Assembly: GCA_031257715.1 (NCBI GenBank)
Contig: JAIROE010000061.1
Span: 1 to 12,331 of the forward strand
Reading direction: 5' to 3'
DNA from: Treponema sp.
GTDB lineage: Bacteria > Spirochaetota > Spirochaetia > Treponematales > Breznakiellaceae
DNA length: 12,331 nucleotides
Part shown: piece after piece, positions 1-7,074 of the stretch
Position numbering within the stretch: position 1 is the stretch's first letter
How the letters are laid out: every line of letters starts with the position of its first letter
Position numbers and translations under genes: made by a program
Notes under the pieces: generated by a model
The model's input: only the letters and a program-made list of their open reading frames with translations
Databases searched by the model: none
Told to the model about the DNA's origin: nothing

Positions 1-2
1 CG

Positions 3-383
3 GGCCTGAAAGCCGTGTACCTTGCCCCTTCTGCGGAATTGGCTGCCGAAGCGCCGGATGAGTTCGCTTCTGTTTGGGATACAAAATATCCGATGATTGC
101 GAAGTCCTGGCGCAGCCACCGGAACGAGGTCATTCCTTTTTTCAAGTTTTCCCCTGAAATCAGGAAGGCGGTCTATACGGCCAATGCCATTGAGCCGGTT
201 AACGACTCGAGCCAAAAAGTCATCAAACACCGGCAGTCGTTTCCGAATGACGAGGCTGCGATGAAGCTGATATTTATGGGCTTGAAAAACATTGCAAGAA
301 AATGGACAATGCCGATACGGGATTGGGGCGCGGCCCTTAATCAATTTGCCATCATTTACGGGGAAGACAGAGTCCCCCTATGA
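3..383 (+). CDS. IS256-family transposase, C-terminal part (cut by window edge)
   Basis: This is the last 126 codons of a DDE transposase of the IS256/Mutator type. The frame is open to the first bases of the window, so the 5' part lies outside it. The recognisable C-terminal blocks are in order: the K-Y-P-x-I-x-K-S-W motif, the F-F-K-F/Y-S/P-x-E-I-R-K block, T-N-A-I-E, the K-x-R-x-S/A-F-P block, and N-I-A-R-K-W-T-M-P-I-R-D-W, ending in A-L-N-Q-F-A-I-I-Y-G. The glutamate of T-N-A-I-E matches the third acid of the family DDE triad. The stretch after it (P-V-N-D-S-S-Q-K-V) departs from the usual S-L-N-x-x-x-R-K, which may mean mild decay. Whether the whole element is intact cannot be judged from this end. 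The family call is firm. Confidence 0.88.
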   Translation, partial: GLKAVYLAPSAELAAEAPDEFASVWDTKYPMIAKSWRSHRNEVIPFFKFSPEIRKAVYTANAIEPVNDSSQKVIKHRQSFPNDEAAMKLIFMGLKNIARKWTMPIRDWGAALNQFAIIYGEDRVPL

Positions 384-387
384 TTTA

Positions 388-417
388 CCGTTTACACAAA
401 AATCGTTACATGTTCCG
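388..417. repeat. Possible right terminal inverted repeat of the IS256-type element
   Basis: A few bases after the transposase stop comes ccgtttacacaaaaatcgtt, followed by acatgttccg. IS256-family elements commonly end in a short repeat of the form TTACACAAAAnn just outside the transposase stop, so this is where the element should end. The left partner and the target duplication are not in the window, and the exact outer edge is a guess. Confidence 0.35.
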
Positions 418-488
418 TTATTCCGCTTCAACAGCGGCCCTTTTTGCTGAAATATCCTCCAAATTAACTTCTTTTACCGAAAATATTG

Positions 489-497
489 TGGTATAAT
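489..497 (+). promoter_or_regulatory. Extended -10 promoter of the cyclase gene
   Basis: The bases read TG-g-TATAAT, a perfect consensus extended -10 element. There is no good -35: the bases at a 17-bp spacing are ttcttt, which is acceptable for an extended -10 promoter. The predicted transcription start (+1 near 504) falls on the first ATG pair (503 and 506), so the mRNA would have essentially no leader. Confidence 0.55.
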
Positions 498-502
498 TAA
501 TC

Positions 503-2365
503 ATGATGGTTCGTTCTTTTTTTGTGCTGCCGTGGAGTGTTCATATTGACAGTCAGACGTCGTTTATGCCGGAGATGGGTAATTTCTTTTTTATCGCTTT
601 GGCCCTTACTCCGCTGGTGTTCTTTTCCGCACAGCCGTTGATCGTTTTTTTCAGAAAAAAAGGCAGGGGATACGCCCTGTACGAAAACAGCAGGGTGGGG
701 GCGGCTCTTTCGGGCCTGTTTTTGATTGCCGGAATAGTCATTGACCTGATTTTACCCTCAAACGCCGTTTTGGCCGTCGTTTCGTATTGTCTGGAAGGCC
801 TGGGGCTCGCGGCTTTTGAGCTTTTCTTTTTTCTTACCCTGTATTATACGGTATATGAGGAAGAAATAGGCCGCTTCCTTATTGCGCCTCTGGGGGTGGC
901 GGGGTTTTTGGCCGTCCTCCTCCCGGTTATCTTTAATTTCCCGTCGTCCTGGTTTCTGGGGGGGTTTTCGTTCCTGCTTTTGATCGTCATGATGATCCTG
1001 CTTTTTCCCGCAGGAAATTGTGCCCGCGGCGTGTTCCGGCCGGCGCCGGCGCATACAGGGGGACCGGTTCCCGTAAAAAAGCCCGTGCACCGGGTGGAAT
1101 GTCTTGCCGCCGAAGTGGAGCTTCTGCTTGTCGCGCTGTCCTTCTTTGTTTCCGTCGCGGGCCTTGGGGTCTTTCTCTGGGCGGCCCCGCTCGTGTTTTT
1201 TCTGATGCACGGCGAAAGGCTTTTTGCGCGGTTTGAAAATGCCAAAAAGACAAAGGAACTTGAAGCCGCGGCGGCCCTGTCCATCGCGGACGGGGACGGT
1301 TCCGGCGCCCCTTTTGAGGCCGCGGCCGGCGCTTCCGCCGGCAGTGCGCCCGTCGCGGATGCCGGCGGCGCCCCGGAGCGGGATGCCCCGGAAGGCGGCG
1401 GCGGGGGTGAGGCCGTTCTGGAAAGCGTTGACGACGGCACGGAGGATCTGCCGGTTCTGGAGGGGGCCGACGATACGGCGGCGGTCGGCAAATTGCTGAA
1501 CCCCTTTGTCCCCAAGGAATTTCTTAACATCATCGGCAAGGAAAACGTCAGGGATCTCCGCCTGAGCGATCACGCGGAACGGGAAATGACGATCTTCTTT
1601 TCCGATATCCGGGATTTTACTTCCCTTCTTGAAAGCCTCACTCCCGAGCAGAGCATCAACTTCATCAATTCATACCTTACCCGCATTGTGCCGGTCATCG
1701 AGGCCCACGGGGGGTTTGTAGACAAGTATATCGGGGATGCCATCATGGCCCTGTTTCCCCAGAAAAACGGCCCGGACAAGGCTGTGCAGTCGGCCATCGA
1801 GATTCAGAAGAAACTTGTGGAGTACAACGAGCAGAGAAAAAAATACAACTACAGGCCCATTTCAATGGGCATAGGGATTCATACGGGCAATGTAATGCTG
1901 GGCGTCGTGGGAATCTACACGAGGATGCAGAATACGGTTTTTTCCGACTCGGTAAATCTTGCCAGCCGCGTCGAGACCCTTACCAAAGCGTTCAAGATTT
2001 CAGTCGCCATAAGCGGCCAGACCTTCCAGAAACTGGAAGATTCGGGATCGTACAAATACCGCTTTCTCGGGAAGGTCCGGGTAAAGGGAAAGGGGGAGCC
2101 GACAAGCGTGTTTGAAATAATCGACGAAACGGAAAAGACCGTCCTTGAAAAGAAGATGCAGACCGACCGTTTTTTCCAGGATGGGCTCATGAGTTTCATG
2201 CAGAAGAAATACGAAGAAGCCCTGGATGATTTTGAAAAGGTGCTCGGGATACTGCCCGACGACGAGGCGTCCATTCTTTACAGGGAAACCTGCAGGGAAA
2301 GAATTCTCATGTCCGCCCTGTCCATCGAAAAAAGAAACCCGGACGCGCGTCCGGCCGCCTCATGA
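503..2365 (+). CDS. Membrane-anchored class III adenylate/guanylate cyclase with C-terminal TPR-like tail
   Basis: The protein makes a cyclic nucleotide, probably cAMP, at the cytoplasmic face of the inner membrane. It has 620 residues: about six hydrophobic segments (roughly 28-51, 67-86, 88-116, 125-145, 151-170, 204-235), a Gly/Ala/acidic low-complexity linker (about 255-330), a short helical lead-in with F-V-P-K-E-F, and the catalytic domain (about 360-540). The metal-binding aspartates are D368 (F-S-D-I-R-D-F-T) and D412 (K-Y-I-G-D), 44 residues apart as in known cyclases. K408 and T478 sit at the purine-selecting positions; this Lys/Thr pair is known from cyanobacterial adenylate cyclases. 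N485 and R489 match the transition-state pair. The tail (about 555-600) resembles one TPR repeat. All catalytic residues are present, so activity is expected. The start is uncertain: ATG at 503 or 506 directly after the -10 box, or later ATGs at 566 or 575, none with a good ribosome binding site. The sirtuin gene follows with a four-base overlap. Confidence 0.9.
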   Translation: MMVRSFFVLPWSVHIDSQTSFMPEMGNFFFIALALTPLVFFSAQPLIVFFRKKGRGYALYENSRVGAALSGLFLIAGIVIDLILPSNAVLAVVSYCLEGLGLAAFELFFFLTLYYTVYEEEIGRFLIAPLGVAGFLAVLLPVIFNFPSSWFLGGFSFLLLIVMMILLFPAGNCARGVFRPAPAHTGGPVPVKKPVHRVECLAAEVELLLVALSFFVSVAGLGVFLWAAPLVFFLMHGERLFARFENAKKTKELEAAAALSIADGDGSGAPFEAAAGASAGSAPVADAGGAPERDAPEGGGGGEAVLESVDDGTEDLPVLEGADDTAAVGKLLNPFVPKEFLNIIGKENVRDLRLSDHAEREMTIFFSDIRDFTSLLESLTPEQSINFINSYLTRIVPVIEAHGGFVDKYIGDAIMALFPQKNGPDKAVQSAIEIQKKLVEYNEQRKKYNYRPISMGIGIHTGNVMLGVVGIYTRMQNTVFSDSVNLASRVETLTKAFKISVAISGQTFQKLEDSGSYKYRFLGKVRVKGKGEPTSVFEIIDETEKTVLEKKMQTDRFFQDGLMSFMQKKYEEALDDFEKVLGILPDDEASILYRETCRERILMSALSIEKRNPDARPAAS

Positions 2366-3114
2366 AAAACCGGATGGAAATACCGGAACTCTTCCGGCGT
2401 ATCAGGAACGCCCGTCACGCCGTCGCCCTTACCGGGGCCGGGGTAAGCACCCTTTCGGGGATACGGGATTTTCGGGGTAAAAACGGCCTTTACAACGACG
2501 GGGACGCCGAAAAAATTTTTGACATTGATTATTTCATGAAGGATCCGTCATTTTATTACAGCCGCGCGGGTTCCTTTATCTACAACATCAACGAAAAAGA
2601 GCCGTCCGTTGTGCATACCGTCCTTGGGACCATGGAAAAGCGGGGACTCATCAAGGCGGTCATTACCCAGAACATCGATCTGCTTCACCAGAAAGGGGGA
2701 AGTGTAAAGGTCATTGAGGTTCACGGTTCCCCCCGTGTTCATTACTGCCTTCGCTGCGCCGGGGTGCGTGTGGATTTTGAGGAAGCCGCCGCCATCGTGA
2801 GGGCCGGGGGGCTTCCCTCGTGTTCCCGCTGCGGCAGGGCGCTTAAACCCGCGATCACTTTCTTTGGCGAAAGCCTTCCTGCCGGCGCGCTTCGTGAGGC
2901 CGGAGAGGAGGCGCAGAACGCCGACCTCATGCTGGTACTGGGAACGAGCCTTACCGTTTATCCCGCCGCCTCGCTTCCCGATTACACGCTTCGAAACGGC
3001 GGCGAAGCGGTCATTGTCAACGATATGCCCACTCCCCTTGACGGACGGGCGCTGGCGCGTTTTGAGGATTTGGGGACGGTCTTCGGGGAACTGGAACAAC
3101 TGCTTGGCGCGTAA
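2362..3114 (+). CDS. Sir2-family NAD-dependent protein deacylase (sirtuin)
   Basis: The enzyme removes acyl groups from protein lysines using NAD+, giving nicotinamide and O-acyl-ADP-ribose. It is a single-domain sirtuin of 250 residues. Visible motifs are G-A-G-V-S (25-29) and G-I-R-D-F-R (33-38) of the NAD site, T-Q-N-I-D-x-L-H (102-109), catalytic H121 in E-V-H-G, a complete structural zinc site C129/C132 and C154/C157, F-F-G-E-S-L-P (167-173), G-T-S-L-x-V-x-P-A-A (194-203) and I-V-N-D (218-221). Its motif pattern looks close to the Thermotoga maritima Sir2 type. R35 replaces the usual proline of G-I-P-D-F-R. The start ATG shares bases with the cyclase stop (ATGA), and no separate ribosome binding site is evident, so translation is probably coupled to the cyclase. 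A second ATG lies at codon 5. The assignment is firm; the acyl preference is not known. Confidence 0.95.
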   Translation: MKNRMEIPELFRRIRNARHAVALTGAGVSTLSGIRDFRGKNGLYNDGDAEKIFDIDYFMKDPSFYYSRAGSFIYNINEKEPSVVHTVLGTMEKRGLIKAVITQNIDLLHQKGGSVKVIEVHGSPRVHYCLRCAGVRVDFEEAAAIVRAGGLPSCSRCGRALKPAITFFGESLPAGALREAGEEAQNADLMLVLGTSLTVYPAASLPDYTLRNGGEAVIVNDMPTPLDGRALARFEDLGTVFGELEQLLGA

Positions 3115-3138
3115 GGCGGCGCTTCTGTCCGGCGTATC

Positions 3139-3167
3139 TTCACAAAAGACCTTTTATGTGGTATATG
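3139..3167 (+). promoter_or_regulatory. Sigma-70-type promoter of the barrel-protein gene
   Basis: A -35 of TTCACA (5 of 6 consensus bases) and a -10 of TATATG are separated by 17 bases. The -10 is preceded by TG-g, the extended -10 motif. The predicted start near 3174 gives a leader of about 30 bases that carries the ribosome binding site. It separates this gene from the cyclase-sirtuin pair. Confidence 0.5.
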
Positions 3168-3186
3168 TCACAACAATATTTTACCG

Positions 3187-3200
3187 GAAGGAGCGGAGGT
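3187..3200 (+). promoter_or_regulatory. Strong ribosome binding site(s) before the barrel-protein gene
   Basis: Two purine-rich Shine-Dalgarno matches lie back to back, gaaggag and ggaggt. They sit 11 and 4 bases before the ATG at 3205, which decides that start over the GTG six bases upstream. Confidence 0.7.
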
Positions 3201-3204
3201 GTTC

Positions 3205-4065
3205 ATGAAAAAGAAAATGGTGATTTTCGTGGCGGGCGTTTTTTGCTTGTTCTTTTTGACGGGAAGGCCCCTTGAGGCCCAGACGGAAATTTCCACGCTC
3301 AGGGGCATGAGCCTTAACGGGGCGGCGGGGCTGTATGCCATTCCTACCGCCCGTATCGGGTGGGAAAAGGACGCCGATGTGGGGATTGACATCGGCTCCT
3401 CGTATAATTTCGTTTCCAGAAATCCCATGATCAAGATGGGGATAAGCCTTTTTCACTGGGTTGAAATTACCGGCGCCGCCGATCTTCAGCCGAAGACAGC
3501 CGGCAGATCCAATATAGACGGCATACTCGGCGCGAAGCTTCAATTCCCCACGACAAAGACAGCCCTGGCAATCGGCGGGAACGTTCAGTTTTTAAGAAAA
3601 GCCGGCGGTTATTTCAGGGCGGCGTATGTGAACGGCTGGCCTTCGCCTGAATATGTTTCCGGCGGCTATTCCACCGCGGGCCAGATCTACGGAGCGGCGA
3701 CGTACGGCGGCGAGTTCTTTTCATGGCCCGCGGAAACCACCTTCGTATTGGGGTATACCTTTGTGAAGGGAAACGGGGGTAACATTGATTACGGCATGGG
3801 ATTTGACCTTATGCTGCTGCCCGACATTTTCCAGCGTTTCGTACACTGGATTGTGGATTTTTCAAATTTCTCTTACAGCGCGCAGGCGCTGGGAACCGAC
3901 CCGTCGTTCCGCGGCAGCCTTAATACCGGCATCCGGGTGGATCTTGCCGCCATTCCCGCCCTCGCCCGGTTCAAGTTCAACATTGATATTACGCTTCTTG
4001 ATATTCTTGACGAAGACAGAAGCGTTGTCATCGGACTGGTTTTCGGCCTGCCCCTGAAACGTTAG
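3205..4065 (+). CDS. Secreted protein, predicted outer-membrane beta-barrel, function unknown
   Basis: I do not recognise a characterised family. The 286-residue product starts with a clear signal peptide: M-K-K-K-M, a hydrophobic core at about 6-19, and likely signal peptidase I cleavage after L-E-A at 25. The rest has no long hydrophobic helix. It is rich in Gly, aromatic residues and alternating polar/hydrophobic stretches typical of amphipathic beta strands, for example around G-I-S-L-F-H-W-V-E-I, T-T-F-V-L-G-Y-T-F and F-N-I-D-I-T-L-L-D-I. It ends in a hydrophobic strand (V-V-I-G-L-V-F-G-L-P-L-K-R). This pattern suggests a small outer-membrane barrel. An early G-L-Y-A-I-P-T-A-R-I-G-W-E segment resembles the first strand of such proteins. 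It has its own promoter and ribosome binding site. Its stop codon interlocks with that of gltX on the other strand, so no separate terminator fits between them. Confidence 0.75.
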   Translation: MKKKMVIFVAGVFCLFFLTGRPLEAQTEISTLRGMSLNGAAGLYAIPTARIGWEKDADVGIDIGSSYNFVSRNPMIKMGISLFHWVEITGAADLQPKTAGRSNIDGILGAKLQFPTTKTALAIGGNVQFLRKAGGYFRAAYVNGWPSPEYVSGGYSTAGQIYGAATYGGEFFSWPAETTFVLGYTFVKGNGGNIDYGMGFDLMLLPDIFQRFVHWIVDFSNFSYSAQALGTDPSFRGSLNTGIRVDLAAIPALARFKFNIDITLLDILDEDRSVVIGLVFGLPLKR

Positions 4066-5555
4066 GGCGGCGCGCCGGGGGAAAGCCGCGCGAGGGCGCG
4101 GTCAACCCTTTCGAGTGATTTTTCCGCCCCGAGTATCCTGATGCTTCCCGCGAGCGGCGGACTTACCCGGCAGCCCGTTATCGCCGCGCGGAGCGGCGTC
4201 ATGAGATCTCCCAATTTTACATCCCGCCTTTCCGCCTCTTCCCTGATGAACGCTTCCGCCGCCTCACCGGTTTCGGCCCCTGCCGCACCCGGTATGAGTT
4301 CCCGCCCCATCCTTAAAAGTTCCAGCGCGGTCCCGAGGTCTGATTTTTTGGGGATGAAAGAGGCGGCTTCGGGTACGGAAGGTTCGGCAAAGAGATAATG
4401 GAGCTTTTCGGCGGCCTGGGCGGGAAAGCTTATCCGCTCCCTTACAAGGGGCATGGCGGCGGTAAAGACCGCCTCCTGTGCTTCGGAAGGGGCCTTTCCC
4501 GCTTCCCCAAAGAGCCCCGCTTCCACCGCCGCGGGCAGGCAGAACAGGGCAAGTTCCTCCGCGCTTTTCATCCTGATGTACTGTTCGTTGTACCACTGGA
4601 GTTTCCTGTAATCAAAAACCGCCGGCGCCTTGTTGAGTTTTTCAAGGCTGAAATTCGCCGCCAGTTCTTCCATTGTGTACAGGTCCTTTCCTTCGACATA
4701 GGAAGCGCCCAGAAGGGCGACGTAGTTGATGAGTGCTTCGGGGAGGTAGCCCTCCCGCCGGAATTCGTCAATACCGGCCGCGCCATGGCGCTTGGACAGT
4801 TTCTTGCCGTCGCTTCCCATTACCATGGGAAGATGACAGAACAGGGGAGCCTCCCAGCCGAACGCGGCGTACATGACGGCGTGCAGGGGGGTGGATGAAA
4901 GCCACTCCTGCGCCCTCATGACATGGCTTATCCCCATGAGGTGATCATCCACTACATTGGCAAGGTGGTAGGTAGGAAACCCGTCGGATTTAAGGAGCAC
5001 CGGATCGGGGTTGACGTCGTCATTTTTCCATTCGATGTCCCCAAGGAGGCTGTCGTGAAAACGGGTGCTTTCGCCCAGGGGAATTTTGAGCCGTATGGTA
5101 TGGGCTTCCCCCCCGGCGGCGCGCCTTGCCGCTTCTTCCGCCTCAAGAACGCGGCAGCGCCTGTCATAGCCCGTCTCCGGCCGGCGCGCCGCTTCCCGTT
5201 CCGCGCGGAGCCTTTCAAGGCGTTCAGCCGGGCAGAAACAGTAATAGGCCCTGCCGCGATTCACAAGTTCAAGCGCGTATTTCCTGTATAGTTCAAAACG
5301 CTCCGACTGCACATAGGGGCCCGCCTTCCCTCCGGTATCGGGGCCTTCGTCCCAGTGTACGCCGAGCCATGAAAAAGTGTCGTAGAGGTTTTCGGCAAAA
5401 CGTTCGTCATAGCGGGTGCGGTCCGTATCTTCAAGGCGGAGTATCATTTTTCCCCCAAGGGAACGGGCAAACAGATAATTGAAAAGGGCGGTTCGTACCC
5501 CCCCTATGTGCTGCAGTCCCGTCGGGGAAGGCGCGTAACGGACTCGAATTTCCAT
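4062..5555 (-). CDS. gltX: Glutamyl-tRNA synthetase
   Basis: This class I synthetase charges tRNA-Glu, and possibly tRNA-Gln if the organism uses the amidotransferase route. The 497-residue product has the family start R-V-R-Y-A-P-S-P-T-G with the HIGH-equivalent H16-I-G-G, L-R-L-E-D-T-D (39-45), the K-L-S-K-R loop (252-256) and the C-terminal helical anticodon-binding domain. A zinc-site region is seen as C106-x-C108 and C134, but the fourth ligand found in E. coli (Cys-x-His) is V136 here. The ATG at 5555 was chosen because the conserved N-terminus begins there. A longer frame opens from a TTG at 5591 and adds 12 unconserved residues. No ribosome binding site precedes the ATG; a -10 box lies seven bases upstream instead. 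The gene is divergent from the M18 aminopeptidase and convergent with the barrel-protein gene. Confidence 0.97.
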   Translation of the reverse strand: MEIRVRYAPSPTGLQHIGGVRTALFNYLFARSLGGKMILRLEDTDRTRYDERFAENLYDTFSWLGVHWDEGPDTGGKAGPYVQSERFELYRKYALELVNRGRAYYCFCPAERLERLRAEREAARRPETGYDRRCRVLEAEEAARRAAGGEAHTIRLKIPLGESTRFHDSLLGDIEWKNDDVNPDPVLLKSDGFPTYHLANVVDDHLMGISHVMRAQEWLSSTPLHAVMYAAFGWEAPLFCHLPMVMGSDGKKLSKRHGAAGIDEFRREGYLPEALINYVALLGASYVEGKDLYTMEELAANFSLEKLNKAPAVFDYRKLQWYNEQYIRMKSAEELALFCLPAAVEAGLFGEAGKAPSEAQEAVFTAAMPLVRERISFPAQAAEKLHYLFAEPSVPEAASFIPKKSDLGTALELLRMGRELIPGAAGAETGEAAEAFIREEAERRDVKLGDLMTPLRAAITGCRVSPPLAGSIRILGAEKSLERVDRALARLSPGAPP

Positions 5556-5562
5556 GGGATTT

Positions 5563-5591
5563 ACTATATCGTAAAGAACAAAGGCGGACAA
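5563..5591 (-). promoter_or_regulatory. Promoter of gltX, likely giving a leaderless mRNA
   Basis: Read on the minus strand, TTGTCC and TATAGT are separated by exactly 17 bases, with 4 of 6 and 5 of 6 consensus matches. The -10 ends seven bases before the gltX ATG, so +1 is predicted at the base before the ATG or on its A. The promoter lies inside the 48-bp spacer shared with the divergent peptidase and overlaps the peptidase ribosome binding site. Confidence 0.6.
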
Positions 5592-5595
5592 GGAG
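5590..5595 (+). promoter_or_regulatory. Ribosome binding site of the M18 aminopeptidase
   Basis: AAGGAG lies eight bases before the ATG at 5604. It selects this start over the in-frame upstream codons, which would run into the gltX region. No convincing forward promoter was found in the short spacer. Confidence 0.75.
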
Positions 5596-5603
5596 AATCA
5601 TAT

Positions 5604-7040
5604 ATGGCTGACAGTGCAAAGAAAACCCGGGGGCAGAGACTTGCGGACAGGCTTTTTTTTAATCCCAAAAACTGCTGGGACGGCATTGATAAAAAAACGG
5701 AGGGGGAAATAGAGGAATTTTCCCTTTCCTACAGGCGCTTTCTGGATTCAGGCAAGACCGAACGGGAATGCGCCGGTTTTGCCGAGGAGCTTTTGCGGAA
5801 AAGCGGTTTTACCCGTATTGAGGATTCAGGCGAAAGGAAGCTCAAAAGCGGCGCGAAGGTGTATCAGAATATCAGGGGGAAATCCATTGTATGCGCGGTT
5901 CTTGGAAAAAAACCGCCTGACGGAGGAATGAATATTCTGGGCGCCCATCTGGATTCGCCCCGCATCGATTTAAAACAGAATCCCCTCTACGAGGACAATG
6001 ATTTTGCCCTCCTTGATACCCACTATTACGGCGGCATCAAAAAATACCAGTGGACCGCTGTGCCGCTTGCCATGCACGGGGTGATCATTGACGGGAAGGG
6101 CAGGAAAATCGATATCCGTGTCGGCGAGGATGAGGATGATCCGGTGTTTACCATTACCGATCTGCTGCCCCATCTTGCCCGGGAGCAGATGCAGAAAAAG
6201 GCGGCGGAAGTGGTTGAAGGGGAAGATCTGGATGTGCTTGCCGGTTCCCGTCCCTACCGTGACGATAAGGCGAAGGAGAAGGTAAAGCTCAATATCCTTT
6301 CCCTTCTGCATGAAAAATACGGTATTGCCGAAAGGGAACTTGCCGGCGCGGAAATTGAATTTGTCCCCGCTTTTAAGGCCCGCGATCTGGGAATGGACCG
6401 GAGCATGATAGGCGCCTATGGCCACGACGACCGCTGCTGCGCGTATCCTTCCCTCAGGGCCCTCCTCCTGCTTGCTTCGGAAAAAACCCCGCCCGAAAAA
6501 ACCGCGGTCTGTTATTTATCCGACAAGGAAGAAACCGGTTCCTACGGGAATACCGGCGCACAGTCCCGTGCTTTTGAAAATTTTGCCGCCGCCCTCTGTG
6601 AGGCCGCAGGCACCGGGGCCGTATCCCGGCGCTGCTTCAACAATTCGGCCATGCTCTCCGCGGATGTAAACGCCGCCTTCGATCCCGCCTATGCCGGTGT
6701 CTTTGACAAAAAGAATTCGTCTTTCATGGGAAGGGGGCTGGTACTCTCCAAGTACACCGGCTCCGGGGGCAAGTTCGGCGCCAGCGACGCCAGCGCGGAA
6801 TTCTGTTCCCGGGTGCAGGCCCTTATGGATAAAAACAATGTGAGTTGGCAGTTTGGGGAACTTGGAAAGGTAGACAAGGGCGGAGGAGGGACCATCGCCC
6901 TTCACGCGGCAAAACTGGGCATCGAGGTGCTGGACTGCGGCATCCCCGTGTTGTCAATGCACTCGCCTTTCGAGGTGATAAGCAAGGTGGATCTTTATAC
7001 GGCCTACCGGGGTTATACCGCCTTTTTGCGCGAGGCGTGA
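5604..7040 (+). CDS. M18-family metallo-aminopeptidase (aspartyl aminopeptidase type)
   Basis: The enzyme is a cytoplasmic dinuclear zinc exopeptidase that removes N-terminal residues from peptides. Members of the family often prefer Asp/Glu, but the preference here cannot be read from sequence. The product has 478 residues, within the usual M18 range. The ligand set is complete: H115 in G-A-H-L-D-S-P-R, D275 in G-H-D-D-R-C, E309 and E310 (ligand and general base) in D-K-E-E-T-G-S, D354 in L-S-A-D-V-N, and H453 in M-H-S-P-F-E. The E310-to-D354 spacing of 44 equals that between the corresponding residues of the human enzyme. The start is set by a strong ribosome binding site. The gene is divergent from gltX and convergent with aat, with a hairpin between the two stops. 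Confidence 0.93.
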   Translation: MADSAKKTRGQRLADRLFFNPKNCWDGIDKKTEGEIEEFSLSYRRFLDSGKTERECAGFAEELLRKSGFTRIEDSGERKLKSGAKVYQNIRGKSIVCAVLGKKPPDGGMNILGAHLDSPRIDLKQNPLYEDNDFALLDTHYYGGIKKYQWTAVPLAMHGVIIDGKGRKIDIRVGEDEDDPVFTITDLLPHLAREQMQKKAAEVVEGEDLDVLAGSRPYRDDKAKEKVKLNILSLLHEKYGIAERELAGAEIEFVPAFKARDLGMDRSMIGAYGHDDRCCAYPSLRALLLLASEKTPPEKTAVCYLSDKEETGSYGNTGAQSRAFENFAAALCEAAGTGAVSRRCFNNSAMLSADVNAAFDPAYAGVFDKKNSSFMGRGLVLSKYTGSGGKFGASDASAEFCSRVQALMDKNNVSWQFGELGKVDKGGGGTIALHAAKLGIEVLDCGIPVLSMHSPFEVISKVDLYTAYRGYTAFLREA

Positions 7041-7074
7041 AACACCCGGCGTAAGGCGCCCGTCCGGGTTTCAC
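7037..7074. terminator. Hairpin between the M18 peptidase and aat, possible shared terminator
   Basis: The 30-bp gap and both stop codons form an inverted repeat: GTGAA and ACCCGG on the left pair with CCGGGT and TTCAC on the right, with a two-base bulge. An alternative inner stem is GGCG/CGCC. There is no T-run on either side, so intrinsic termination would be weak. Its position between convergent genes is what favours a terminator role. Confidence 0.4.

Noticed and set aside
1260..1490. Possible foreign insertion in the cyclase because of sharply higher GC
   Set aside because: The reading frame continues and the encoded Gly/Ala/acidic linker explains the composition; both flanks belong to the same protein.
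758..1573. Long minus-strand reading frame opposite the cyclase (271 codons)
   Set aside because: It lies opposite a complete cyclase with intact motifs, shows only low-complexity basic and proline-rich sequence, and arises from GC-rich third positions and the Gly/Ala linker.
4398..5291. Plus-strand frames opposite gltX
   Set aside because: They are antisense to conserved synthetase motifs with no family resemblance.
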